NCBI RefSeq assembly: GCF_003096675.1
Contig: NZ_QEKW01000004.1
Location: 362,975 to 426,974, forward strand
DNA from: Actinomycetospora cinnamomea
GTDB taxonomy: Bacteria; Actinomycetota; Actinomycetes; Mycobacteriales; Pseudonocardiaceae
DNA: 64,000 nucleotides
Direction: 5' to 3'
Part shown: positions 46,017 to 54,549 of the stretch, piece by piece
How the letters are laid out: each line of letters starts with the position of its first letter
Numbering within the stretch: the first letter of the stretch is position 1
The notes under the pieces: generated by a model
Seen by the model: the letters and a program-made list of their open reading frames with translations, nothing else
Database searches by the model: none
What the model was told of the DNA's origin: nothing
Position numbers and translations under genes: made by a program

Positions 46017-49013
46017 ATGCGGCTGAGGGTGCTGGGCGCGGTGGCGGTCGACGACCGTCCGGTGCGCTCCGCCCGGGTGCGCCGGCTGCTGGCCCTGCTG
46101 GCCGTGCGCCCGGGAGAGGTGCACGCCGCCGACCAGCTGGTCGAGCACGTGTGGCCGGCGGAGCCGCCGCGGCACGCCGACGCCGCCCTGCACAGCCTCG
46201 TCTCCCGCGCCCGCGGTGTGATCGGCGAGGACGCCCTGCTGACGCGCCCGCCCGGCTACCTGCTCCAGCTCGCCGACGCCGACCTCGACACCACCCTCTT
46301 CGTCCGCCTCGTCGAGCGGGCGCGCGCCGCGGACGGGCCGGCCGAGGCCGCCGTGCTGCTCGACGAGGCGCTCGCGCTGTGGCGGGGGCCGGCGTTCGCC
46401 GAGTTCGCCGACGAGGATCCGGTGCGCCCGGAGGCCGTCCGGCTCACCGAGCTGCGGGCCTCGGCCGAGGACGAGCGGGTCGTGGCGGACCTCGACCTCG
46501 GGCGCCCGGAGGCGGCGGTGGCCCGGCTCGACCCGATGATCGCCGCCGAGCCCTTCCGCGAGCGCCGGCGCGAGCTGCTGGTCGGCGCGCTGCACCGGGC
46601 GGGCCGTGCGGCCGACGCGCTCGCGGCGGTGGCGGCCTACCGGCGCACCCTGGCCGACGAGCTCGGCCTCGACCCGGGCCCGGAGCTCGCCCGGCTGGAG
46701 GCGGCCGTCCTCGCGGGGACTCCCGAGCCCGAGCCGCCGCCGGTGCCGGGCCCGCGCCCGTCGCCGGACCCGGCGCCCCGGTTCCCGTCGTCGCGGCCGG
46801 CCGACCCCGGCGAGCTCGTCGGTCGCGACGAGGCCCTCGCGTCGCTGGCGGAGGCGCTGCGCGCGGCGCGGGGACCGGTGACGCTCGTCGGCCCCGGCGG
46901 GGTCGGCAAGACGAGCCTCGCCCGCCGGGTCCTGGCCTCGGTCGACGAGCTGCGCGCCGACGGGTCCGTCGTGGCGGAGCTCGCGACCGTGCGGGACGAC
47001 GCCGAGGTGGCCCCGCTGGTCGCGGCCGCCCTGCTGGCGGAGCGGACCAGCGGCGCGCCCGCCCCCCAGGAGGACGCGCGGCGCCAGGTGCTCGACGCGC
47101 TGCACGGGCGCCGGTTCCTGCTCGTCCTCGACAACGCCGAGCACGTCGCCGGCGGCACCGCCGCCCTCGTCGAGGCCGTCACGGAGCACTGCCCCGGCAC
47201 GACCGTGCTGGTCACCAGCCGCGAACCCCTCGGTGTCACGGGCGAGCAGGTGTGTCCGGTGGTGCCGCTGGAGACCGACGCGGCGGTGGCGCTGTTCGCC
47301 CGGCGCGCCGCGGCCGCGAGCCCCGGATTCGTCCTGACGCCCGGCAACACCGCCCTCGTGGCGGAGGCCTGCCGGCGGCTCGACCGCCTGCCGCTCGCCC
47401 TCGAGCTCGCCGCCGCGCGGATGCGCGCGCTGTCGCCGGCCGAGCTGGTCGAGCGTCTCCCGTCGCAGCTGCGCCTCCTGCGCAGCCCGCGCCGCGTCGC
47501 CGAGCGCCGCCACCGCACGCTGCACGCGGTCGTCGACTGGTCCTACCAGCTGCTCTCGCCCGGCGAGCAGGCGCTGCTCGACCGGTGGAGCGTCTTCGCC
47601 GGCAGCTTCACCCTCCCCGCCGCCGAGGCGGTCGCCGGCCCGGCCGACGGCCCCGAGGAGGACCCGGACGGGGTCCTGGCCGACCTCGTCGACCGCTGCC
47701 TGGTCGTCGCCACCCTCGACCCCGACGGCGGCCCGACCCGCTACTGCCTGCTGGAGACGGTGCGGGCCTACGCGCGCGAGCGGCTCGAGGCGCGGGGCGA
47801 GGCGGACGAGGCCCGGGACCGACACGCCCGGTGGGCCGCGCGCTTCGTCGCGGCCACGGGCGAGCTCAACGGCCGCGACACCGACCGCCGGATGCGCGCG
47901 ATCGCCGGCGAGTGGAACGAACTGCGGGCCGCCGTCGACCACGCCGCCCACGCCGACCTCCCCCTCGCGGCGACGATCGTGGCCGGCCTCGTGCACTACG
48001 CCGACGTGGCCATGCCGCCGGAGGCGTTCGGCTGGGCCGAGCGCCTGCTCGCCGCGGCGCCCGAGCCCGCCGCGGTCGGGCCGGACGGGGCGACGGTGTT
48101 CGCCGTCGCCGCGGCCGGCGCCCGCTTCGGCGGCGACCTGGACCGCGCCGGCGCGCTGCTCGAGCGGGCGACGGCGCTGCTCGCGGGCCCCGACGACCCG
48201 CAGGCCCGGCACGTCGCGTTCGTCCGCGGCGAGTGCGAGCTGCTCGCGGGGCGCATCGACGCCTCCGCCGCGGCGGGGCACGAGCTCGCCCGCCTCGGCC
48301 GGGCGGCGGGCGACGACCGCGCGGTCGCGCTCGCCCTGTCCAACCTCGCCCTGGTCGCGGCCTACGCCGGCGACGGCGCGGCGGCGATCCGTCAGGCGGA
48401 CGCGCTGCAGCGCTGGTGCACCGAGCTCGGCGATCCGCTGCTGGCGCCGTGGGCGTCCTACGCGGCCGGCGAGGTCCGCACCGAGACCGACCCCGACGCC
48501 GCGCTCGCCCTCGTCGAGGAGGGGCTGCGCCTGGCCCGTGACGTCGGCGACCGCTACGCGCTCGGCGTCGCCCTGGTCACCGCGGCCTCGTTGCGGGCCC
48601 GGCGCGGCGACCCCGTCGCGGCCGCGCGGCTGGCCACCGAGACCCTCGAGCACTGGCGGGGCGCGGGCAACCGCACCCACCAGTGGGTCGGCCTGCGCCA
48701 CGTCGTGGAGCTGCTGGCGCGCGTGGAGCGCGACGAGGAGGCGGCCGAGCTCCTCGGCGGGCTGGCCGCGCGCCGCACCGGCGGGCAGGCCTACGGCGCC
48801 GACGCGCGACGGCTCTCCGACCTCCGCGAGCAGCTCGTGCGCCGTGCCGGCGACGCCGTGGTGGCGGCCGCCGAGGCGCGGGGCGCCGCGCTCGCCGACG
48901 ACGCCCTCGTCGACCTCGCCCGCGCCCGGCTGGCCGCGATGACCGGCGCGCCGGCGGCGGGCGGCCGGCACGAGGACGCCCCCACGTCGCCCGCGCGGAG
49001 TCCTCAGCGCTGA
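46017..49013 (+). CDS. Large AfsR/SARP-type regulator 3 (BTAD-NB-ARC-TPR)
   Basis: The 998-residue protein starts at ATG 46017 with MRLRVLGAVAVDDRPV. Winged-helix features are VRRLLALLAVRPGEV and AALHSLVSRARGVIGED, followed by the activation domain (about 95-240, ending ADELGLDPGPEL). After a Pro-rich linker the NTPase has GPGGVGKTSLARRV near residue 293 and FLLVLDNAEHVAGG. TPR-like repeats fill the last 380 residues. Its plan resembles the regulator at 32030, but the sequences differ throughout. It overlaps the convergent rph-like gene by 10 bases and lies 75 bases after phzF. Confidence 0.85.
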   Translation: MRLRVLGAVAVDDRPVRSARVRRLLALLAVRPGEVHAADQLVEHVWPAEPPRHADAALHSLVSRARGVIGEDALLTRPPGYLLQLADADLDTTLFVRLVERARAADGPAEAAVLLDEALALWRGPAFAEFADEDPVRPEAVRLTELRASAEDERVVADLDLGRPEAAVARLDPMIAAEPFRERRRELLVGALHRAGRAADALAAVAAYRRTLADELGLDPGPELARLEAAVLAGTPEPEPPPVPGPRPSPDPAPRFPSSRPADPGELVGRDEALASLAEALRAARGPVTLVGPGGVGKTSLARRVLASVDELRADGSVVAELATVRDDAEVAPLVAAALLAERTSGAPAPQEDARRQVLDALHGRRFLLVLDNAEHVAGGTAALVEAVTEHCPGTTVLVTSREPLGVTGEQVCPVVPLETDAAVALFARRAAAASPGFVLTPGNTALVAEACRRLDRLPLALELAAARMRALSPAELVERLPSQLRLLRSPRRVAERRHRTLHAVVDWSYQLLSPGEQALLDRWSVFAGSFTLPAAEAVAGPADGPEEDPDGVLADLVDRCLVVATLDPDGGPTRYCLLETVRAYARERLEARGEADEARDRHARWAARFVAATGELNGRDTDRRMRAIAGEWNELRAAVDHAAHADLPLAATIVAGLVHYADVAMPPEAFGWAERLLAAAPEPAAVGPDGATVFAVAAAGARFGGDLDRAGALLERATALLAGPDDPQARHVAFVRGECELLAGRIDASAAAGHELARLGRAAGDDRAVALALSNLALVAAYAGDGAAAIRQADALQRWCTELGDPLLAPWASYAAGEVRTETDPDAALALVEEGLRLARDVGDRYALGVALVTAASLRARRGDPVAAARLATETLEHWRGAGNRTHQWVGLRHVVELLARVERDEEAAELLGGLAARRTGGQAYGADARRLSDLREQLVRRAGDAVVAAAEARGAALADDALVDLARARLAAMTGAPAAGGRHEDAPTSPARSPQR

Positions 49014-51646
49014 CGCTCGTCCCGGCCGTCCCGCAGGATCGGTTCCACCCGCCCGTGCGTGCCGTCGACCCGCACCGTGGCCACCTCGGCGAGGCGCGCG
49101 ACGGCGTCGCGGACGCCCACCACCGCGGGCAGGCCGTACTCGCGGGCGACGACGGCGCCGTGCGAGTTCGACCCGCCCATCTCCATCACCAGCCCGCCCG
49201 CGGTGAGGAACAGGGGCGTCCACCCGGGGTCGGTGGAGGGGCAGACGAGGACGTCGCCGGGCCGGAGGTGGGCGCCCTGCGGGTCGGTGATCACCCGTAC
49301 CGGGCCGGTGACCGTTCCCGCGGAGGCCGGGACACCGGTGAGGGCACCGTCGGGCGTCGCGCCCGGGTCCGCCAGCGCCTCGGGCTCGGTGCCGTCGGAC
49401 AGCACGATCCGTGGGACGTGCCGGCGCCGCAGCTCGCGCTCGTGGGCCGCCCGCCGTTCGCGGACCAGGGCGCGGCGGTCCAGGTCGTCCCGGTCCTCGC
49501 CGATCTCGTCCAGCCGCAGGAAGCACACGTCGTCGGCGTCGTCCAGCAGGCCGCGGGCGACGAGGTCGGCGCCGGCCGCGGCGAGTTCGGTCCGCGCGGC
49601 GGCGAGGACGGTGACCAGCCAGTACTTCGGCAGCTCCCGCAGACCGGCGAGCTCGCGGGTCCGCTGCAGGGCGGCGGTGACCAGGCGTCCACGCAGCCCG
49701 CCGAGCCGCGCGGCGAGGTCGGCCGTCGCCGCCTCCGCCTCGGCGGCGCCGCGGGCGAACACCGCGTCCGGGGCCCGCTCGGTGTCGCTCAGGCACACGT
49801 AGTTGGCCAGGGCGCCGAGGAGGTGGGTGGGGTCCTCGGACCACCGCGGCACCCCCAGGTCGATCTCCGCGACCGCGCGGCGGCCGTGCGCGGCGAGGAA
49901 GGCGCCGAGCCCGGCGGTGAGGGCGGGCGGCCACCCGTCACGGTCCCGCGCGAGGTCCGCGGGCGCGGTCCCGGTCAGCGCGGCGACCGCGTCGGCGTCC
50001 TCCCGCAGCCGGACGGCGAGCTCCCAGAGGGCGAGGTCCATCTCGGTGGTGACGTTGTGCGGCAGGCCCCGCAGCACGGTGCCCAGCTCGCCGGGACGGG
50101 CGCGGTCGCCGAGGAGCTTCGCCGCCAGGCCGAGGGCCAGGAAACCGGCCGCCGGGGCCGGAGCGATCCACGGGGCCATCGGCGGGCCGCAGGCGAGCAT
50201 CCAGCGGACCCGGTCGAGGCGCTCCTGCCGCCCGGCGTCCGGGGGCGCCGGCAGGGACGCCTCGGCGGCCCGGACCCGCGCGAGGGCCCGCTCCCGCGCG
50301 CGGCCGGGGCGGACCCAGGCGCCGACGAGGGCCGACGGGACGCGGTACCGGAGCGCGATGCGGCCCACCCGGCGCAACGCCGGCAGGGGCGAGTGACGGG
50401 CCAGCGCGAGCTCGGGCCGGTGGAGCAGGCTCGCGACGACCTGCGCCGATCGGCGCTCCATCACCCCGAGGACACCGGCCGCCCCGGCCCGCCCGACGCG
50501 ACTGCGGACCACGTCGGTGATGTCGACGAACAGGCGCTGGCCGGCCTCGGAGAGCATCGGCGGGCCCACCTCGGGGTCGTCGACCGCGACGCCCAGGAGC
50601 TTGGCGGCGGCCGAGGCGAAGTGCCGCGCCGCGGAGAGCCCGACGGGGGTGAACGGCCCGAACACCCCCTGGGCGACGTTCGCGGACAGGAACACGCGCA
50701 GGCCCGGGCGTGCGGGGACGAGCGGGTAGAGCGTGGTGATCGGGCGGGCCTGGGTCAGCCAGCGGGTGCCGTCCGCGTCGATCGCCCACTCGACGTCCTG
50801 CGGCGCGCCGAAGAGCTCCTCCACCCGCCGGCCGAGGCGCGCGAGCCCGCGCACGTCGACGACCGGCAGCGCCGCGCCCGCGGGTCCGTGCGGCACCGTC
50901 TCGGTGCCCCCGCCCGGCCGGGGGCGCACCACGCTGCCGCCGGCGCCGCCGCGCCGCTCGGTGATCGTGCCGTCGGGGGCGACGACGACGTGCTCGGGGT
51001 CGACCGAGCCGGAGACCACGGACTCGCCCAGCCCCGGGGCCGCGTCGATCACCGCCTGGCCGCGCCGGCCCGACACCGGGTCGGCCGTGAACAGCACACC
51101 GGCCCAGCGGGCGTCCACCATCCGCTGCACGACCACGGCCAGCGTGACCGCCGCGTGGTCGATGCCCCGGGCCGCGCGGTAGGCGACGGCGCGGTCGGTC
51201 CAGAGCGACGCCCAGCAACGGCGGACCGCCTCCAGCACGGCGTCGGCGCCCACCACGTTCAGATAGGTGTCCTGCTGCCCCGCGAAGCTGGCGTCGGGGA
51301 GGTCCTCGGCGGTCGCCGACGAGCGCACCGCCACCGGGCCCTCCGGGCACGCCGCGCGCACCGCGGCGGCGACCGCGTCGGGGACCGGTACCGCGAGGAC
51401 GGCGTCCCGGGCCTTCTCGGCGAGGACGCCGGCGTCGGTGGTCCCCGCGTCCGCGAGCACCGGGTCGAGCGCCGCGCCGACCGCGGCGCGGTAGGCCGCC
51501 GTCGTCACACAGACGCCGTCCGGCACGGGAAGGCCGGCGCGGACGAGGGCGCCGAGGTTGGCGGCCTTGCCCCCGACCCGGCCGAGTCTGGCGGGGTCGG
51601 CGGGGTCGATCGCGCCCAGGGGCAGGACGACGGTCTCGGTGGTCAT
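49004..51646 (-). CDS. Rifampin phosphotransferase / PEP synthase-like protein
   Basis: The 880-residue product starts at ATG 51646 behind AGGAGG. The N-terminal ATP-grasp domain (1-320) has GRVGGKAANLGALVRAGLPV, VAVRSSATAEDLPDASFAGQ and GVLFTADPVSG. A helical middle domain (about 330-755) is variable. The C-terminal swivelling domain has CPSTDPGWTPLF and GGSNSHGAVVAREYGLPAVV, with catalytic His829 (His825 in Listeria RPH). Length and domain order match RPH rather than PpsA, which has a PEP TIM barrel. RPH inactivates rifampicin using ATP; PigC-type condensing enzymes share the fold. Coupling to a MarR regulator suggests inducible detoxification. No rifamycin-associated GGGGCTTGC palindrome is seen upstream. 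Confidence 0.82.
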   Translation of the reverse strand: MTTETVVLPLGAIDPADPARLGRVGGKAANLGALVRAGLPVPDGVCVTTAAYRAAVGAALDPVLADAGTTDAGVLAEKARDAVLAVPVPDAVAAAVRAACPEGPVAVRSSATAEDLPDASFAGQQDTYLNVVGADAVLEAVRRCWASLWTDRAVAYRAARGIDHAAVTLAVVVQRMVDARWAGVLFTADPVSGRRGQAVIDAAPGLGESVVSGSVDPEHVVVAPDGTITERRGGAGGSVVRPRPGGGTETVPHGPAGAALPVVDVRGLARLGRRVEELFGAPQDVEWAIDADGTRWLTQARPITTLYPLVPARPGLRVFLSANVAQGVFGPFTPVGLSAARHFASAAAKLLGVAVDDPEVGPPMLSEAGQRLFVDITDVVRSRVGRAGAAGVLGVMERRSAQVVASLLHRPELALARHSPLPALRRVGRIALRYRVPSALVGAWVRPGRARERALARVRAAEASLPAPPDAGRQERLDRVRWMLACGPPMAPWIAPAPAAGFLALGLAAKLLGDRARPGELGTVLRGLPHNVTTEMDLALWELAVRLREDADAVAALTGTAPADLARDRDGWPPALTAGLGAFLAAHGRRAVAEIDLGVPRWSEDPTHLLGALANYVCLSDTERAPDAVFARGAAEAEAATADLAARLGGLRGRLVTAALQRTRELAGLRELPKYWLVTVLAAARTELAAAGADLVARGLLDDADDVCFLRLDEIGEDRDDLDRRALVRERRAAHERELRRRHVPRIVLSDGTEPEALADPGATPDGALTGVPASAGTVTGPVRVITDPQGAHLRPGDVLVCPSTDPGWTPLFLTAGGLVMEMGGSNSHGAVVAREYGLPAVVGVRDAVARLAEVATVRVDGTHGRVEPILRDGRDERQR

Positions 51647-52095
51647 GCGGTCCTCCTCTCCTGCCGGGCGGCGTCGCCGAGCAGGGCCATCGCGCGTGCC
51701 ACCAGGGCCCGGTCCGCGGGGTCGAGGCGGTCCATGATCGTCAGCTGGGCCTCGGCCCGGGTGCGCTCGAGGCGGCGGAGCACGGCCTCGCCGTCCTCCG
51801 CGATCGCCACCCGGCGGACCCGCCGGTCGGTGGGGTGCTCCCGGCGCTCGACGAGGCCGCGGCGCACGAGGCCGTCGACGAGCCGGCTGACGGCCGAGAC
51901 CGATCGGCCGACCCGCTCGGCGAGCGTGCCGAGGGAGACGGGCTCGTCGCCGTCGAGCACGTACAGCGTCGCGAGCTGCGTCATCGAGAGCTCGTCCCCG
52001 CCGTCGAACACCGCGAGCAGGTCGAGCAGGAAGGCGGGGATCATCGCGCGCCGCATGGCACCGAAACTCGCGGCGAGGTGGTCGCGCTCGTCCAT
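51643..52095 (-). CDS. MarR family regulator
   Basis: The 150-residue protein starts at ATG 52095 (MDERDHLAASFGAMRRAM). The winged helix is clear: LSMTQLATLYVLDGDEPVSL, LAERVGRSVSAVSRLVDGLV, and the wing ERREHPTDRRVRRVAI. Its stop overlaps the rph-like start by four bases (ATGA), so the two are coupled. Two TGCA-type palindromes just upstream are probably its own operator, giving autoregulation of the operon and release by a small ligand. Confidence 0.92.
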   Translation of the reverse strand: MDERDHLAASFGAMRRAMIPAFLLDLLAVFDGGDELSMTQLATLYVLDGDEPVSLGTLAERVGRSVSAVSRLVDGLVRRGLVERREHPTDRRVRRVAIAEDGEAVLRRLERTRAEAQLTIMDRLDPADRALVARAMALLGDAARQERRTA

Positions 52096-52104
52096 CCGTG
52101 ATCC

Positions 52105-52134
52105 TTGCAGTAATGCAATGAGTGCAGTTATGCA
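52105..52134. promoter_or_regulatory. Double palindromic operator of marR
   Basis: TTGCA-GTAA-TGCAA (52105-52118) and TGCA-GTTA-TGCA (52123-52134) have centres 17 bases apart and lie 10-39 bases before the marR start. This is the most AT-rich patch of the area. The minus strand reads TTGCAT (52136-52131) as a possible -35, so a bound MarR would cover the promoter. Confidence 0.7.
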
Positions 52135-52443
52135 AGCACCGGGCGCGGTGCGGGTCAAGGGTGGCCGGGCCACCCGGATCGCCCGGCCCCCGACCCGGAG
52201 CGAGGGACGCCCCGGCTGCGTGGCAGGCGGTCAGGGCGTCCCTCGCGCCGCACCGCGAGGGGACGCCCGGCTCGCTGTGAGCGTCTCCCCGTCTCCCGGC
52301 ACGGGCAGGCACTCACGAGAGCGGAGCTCGAACAGCCCCGGCTCCGCACGCCGTGGGCTCGGCATCGCGGGTCCGCAGGCACGCCCCGGGCGCGCAGGCA
52401 TGCCCCGGGGCGACGACCGGTCCCGGGACGGCTCGGGAGACGC
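52135..52443. other. Intergenic region between marR and the lipoprotein gene
   Basis: About 310 bases without a convincing gene. It contains a type B palindrome (52200-52246). The right third repeats CCCCGGGCGCGCAGGCATGC-like segments (GCAGGCACGCCCCGGGCGCGCAGGCATGCCCCGGG, about 52375-52409), a short direct duplication. No promoter hexamers stand out. Confidence 0.5.
52200..52246. repeat. Type B dispersed palindrome, intergenic copy
   Basis: Perfect 13-bp arms GCGAGGGACGCCC / GGGCGTCCCTCGC surround a 21-base loop with GGCTGCGTGG, also found in the other type B copies. It is outside genes, upstream of marR. Confidence 0.85.
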
Positions 52444-52692
52444 TCAGCCGTCGTCAGCGCCGTCGTCAGCGCCGTCGTCGGGGCCGTCATCGCCGTCCTC
52501 CTGACCGCCCGCGGGTGGCGGCGCCACGTCGCCGTCGTCGTCCTGCTCGGGCGGCGGAACGGGGGCCCCGCCCGGCGCCGACGGCACCGACACCGGCGGC
52601 GGCAGCGGCACGCCCGAGGAGGTGTCGCACGCGGTCGCGCCCAGCGCGAGGCCCGCGAGCAGCAGGGCGGCGGCGAGCGTCGGTCGAGCCAT
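52444..52692 (-). CDS. Small Pro/Asp-rich lipoprotein
   Basis: The 82-residue product starts at ATG 52692. A signal peptide (MARPTLAAALLLAGLALGA) ends in a lipobox-like ATAC with Cys22, so it is probably lipid-anchored outside the membrane. The mature part is low complexity: Pro/Ser/Val, then Gly/Pro, then an acidic tail with DDG repeats, encoded by TCGTCAGCGCCG-like tandem repeats at 52448-52480. Function unknown. It lies 56 bases after the ABC-F gene and may be cotranscribed. An in-frame ATG at 52752 is less likely because it would overlap that gene. Confidence 0.6.
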   Translation of the reverse strand: MARPTLAAALLLAGLALGATACDTSSGVPLPPPVSVPSAPGGAPVPPPEQDDDGDVAPPPAGGQEDGDDGPDDGADDGADDG

Positions 52693-52748
52693 GGCGCCAT
52701 TCTCGCCGGATCCGGTGAGCCGGGGGTGACGTCGGGATGAGAGAGCTG

Positions 52749-54416
52749 TCATCCCCGCGAGGCGGACGCCTCCTGCTCGACCACGCGGCCGGCGTCGAGG
52801 TGCCAGGCGCGGGTCGTGGCCACGCCCGCGAGCAGCCGGCGGTCGTGGGAGACGAGCAGCAGCGTGCCCTCGAACGACGCGAGCGCCGACTCCAGCTGCT
52901 CGATGGCGGGCAGGTCGAGGTGGTTGGTGGGCTCGTCGAGCACGAGCAGGTTGACGCCGCGGGCCTGCAGCAGCGCCAGCGCCGCCCGGGTGCGCTCCCC
53001 GGGCGAGAGGGTGTCGGCGCCGCGGTGGACGTGCTCGACGCCGAGACCGAACTTCGCCAGCAGGGTGCGGATGTCGGCCGTGGGCCAGCGGTCGAGCTCG
53101 GGTTCGCGGGAGAGCACGTCGAGCAGCGACGACCGGCCGGCGAGCAGGCCCCGCGCCTGGTCGACCTCGCCCACGACGACCCCCGACCCCAGCGCGGCCC
53201 GGCCCTGCACCGGGGCGAGGCGCCCGAGCAGGAGCGCGAGCAGGGTCGACTTGCCCGACCCGTTGGCGCCGGTGATCGCTACGCGGTCGGCGTAGTCGAG
53301 CTGCAGGGTGACGGGCCCGAGGGTGAAGTCGCCACGGCGCACCACGGCCCCGTCCAGCGTCGCCACCACGGTGCCCGAGCGCGGGGCCGCGGCGATGGTC
53401 ATCCGCAGCTCCCACTCCTTGCGGGGCTCCTCGACGACCTCCATGCGCTCGAGGCGCCGCTCGGTCTGCGCGATCTTCGACGCCTGCTTCTCCGAGGTCT
53501 GCGCCTTGTGGTGCTTGATGAACTTGTCGTTGTCGGTGGCCTTCTTGCGGGCGTTGCGCACGCCCTTGTCCACCCACTGCTTCTGCGTCTGCATCCGTGC
53601 GGTGAGCTCGGCGCGTTTGTCGGCGTACTCCTCGTAGGCCTCGCGGGCGTGCCGGCGCGCGGTCTCGCGCTCCGCGAGGTAGCTCTCGTAGCCGCCGCCG
53701 TAGTGCGTGATCTGCTGCTGGGCGAGGTCGAGCTCGAGCACCGAGGTCACGGTGCGCGCGAGGAACTCGCGGTCGTGGCTGATGACAACGGTGCCGGCGC
53801 GCAGCTCGCGCACCCAGCGCTCCAGGTGCTCGAGGCCCGCGAGGTCGAGGTCGTTCGTGGGCTCGTCGAGCAGGAAGACGTCGAAGCGCGCGAGCAGCAG
53901 CGAGGCGAGGTTGGCGCGGGCGGCCTGGCCGCCGGAGAGCGCGGTCATCGGGGCGTCGAGCAGGTCCGCCGGGAACCCGAGGTCGTCGGCGACCTCGGCG
54001 GTGCGCTCCTCGATGTCCGCGCCGCCGAGGTCCAGCCAGCGCTCCAGCGCGGCGGCGTACGCCCCGTCGGCACCGGGTGCGCCCTCGGCCAGCGCCGTGG
54101 TCGCGGTCTCCAGGGTGGCCGACGCGGACGTCACCCCCGTGCGCCGGCCGAGGAAGCCGCGCACCGTCTCGCCCGGCACCCGGGCGGTCTCCTGCGGCAG
54201 GTGCCCGACGGTGGCCGTCGCCGGCGCCGGCGTGATCGACCCGGCGTCCGGCGCCTCGAGCCCGGCGAGCAGGCGCAGCAGCGTCGACTTCCCCGCACCG
54301 TTGGCCCCGACCAGCCCGATGACGTCCCCGGGGGCGACGACGAGGTCGAGACCGGAGAACAGCACCCGGGCGCCGTGCGCGGCGGCGAGATCCCGAGCGA
54401 CCAGCGTGGCGCTCAC
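52749..54416 (-). CDS. ABC-F ATPase (ribosome-protection or translation factor type)
   Basis: The 555-residue protein starts at GTG 54416 behind GGAGG. Two ABC domains lie in one chain without TM segments. Walker A motifs are GANGAGKST and GANGSGKST, signatures ALSGGQAAR and TLSPGERTR, and Walker B FLLDEPTNDLDL and LVLDEPTNHLDL. The interdomain linker (about 225-320) is rich in Lys/Glu/Arg helices (the P-site tRNA interaction motif region). ABC-F proteins bind the ribosomal E site; some give resistance to macrolides or pleuromutilins. The closeness to rph-like and MFS genes makes resistance possible, but housekeeping members look alike. A loop-less 52-bp palindrome is 18 bases upstream. Confidence 0.88.
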   Translation of the reverse strand: MSATLVARDLAAAHGARVLFSGLDLVVAPGDVIGLVGANGAGKSTLLRLLAGLEAPDAGSITPAPATATVGHLPQETARVPGETVRGFLGRRTGVTSASATLETATTALAEGAPGADGAYAAALERWLDLGGADIEERTAEVADDLGFPADLLDAPMTALSGGQAARANLASLLLARFDVFLLDEPTNDLDLAGLEHLERWVRELRAGTVVISHDREFLARTVTSVLELDLAQQQITHYGGGYESYLAERETARRHAREAYEEYADKRAELTARMQTQKQWVDKGVRNARKKATDNDKFIKHHKAQTSEKQASKIAQTERRLERMEVVEEPRKEWELRMTIAAAPRSGTVVATLDGAVVRRGDFTLGPVTLQLDYADRVAITGANGSGKSTLLALLLGRLAPVQGRAALGSGVVVGEVDQARGLLAGRSSLLDVLSREPELDRWPTADIRTLLAKFGLGVEHVHRGADTLSPGERTRAALALLQARGVNLLVLDEPTNHLDLPAIEQLESALASFEGTLLLVSHDRRLLAGVATTRAWHLDAGRVVEQEASASRG

Positions 54417-54433
54417 GACCTCCGACCCTAACC

Positions 54434-54485
54434 GCCCACGTGCGTGATCTTCTGAGCTATAGCTCAGAAGATCACGCACGTGGGC
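54434..54485. repeat. 52-bp perfect palindrome without loop
   Basis: Two 26-bp arms meet without a spacer: GCCCACGTGCGTGATCTTCT then GAGCTA, followed by the exact complement. Its centre AGCTATAGCT is AT-rich in a GC-rich setting, and E-box-like CACGTG sits near each end. It lies 17 bases upstream of the ABC-F start and 64 bases before the divergent GTG at 54550. It may be an operator, cruciform or member of a dispersed family. Confidence 0.95.
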
Positions 54486-54549
54486 TCGGCACGGCGCGCC
54501 GGTGACGTGCTGCACGAAGGGGGGACCCGGGCGTCGTACGCTGCAGGTC

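Noticed and set aside
44781..49934. Minus-strand open frame of about 1700 codons opposite PhzF and regulator 3
   Set aside because: It spans several convincing plus-strand genes and has only repetitive Arg/Gly/Ala composition; high GC removes stop codons from shadow frames.
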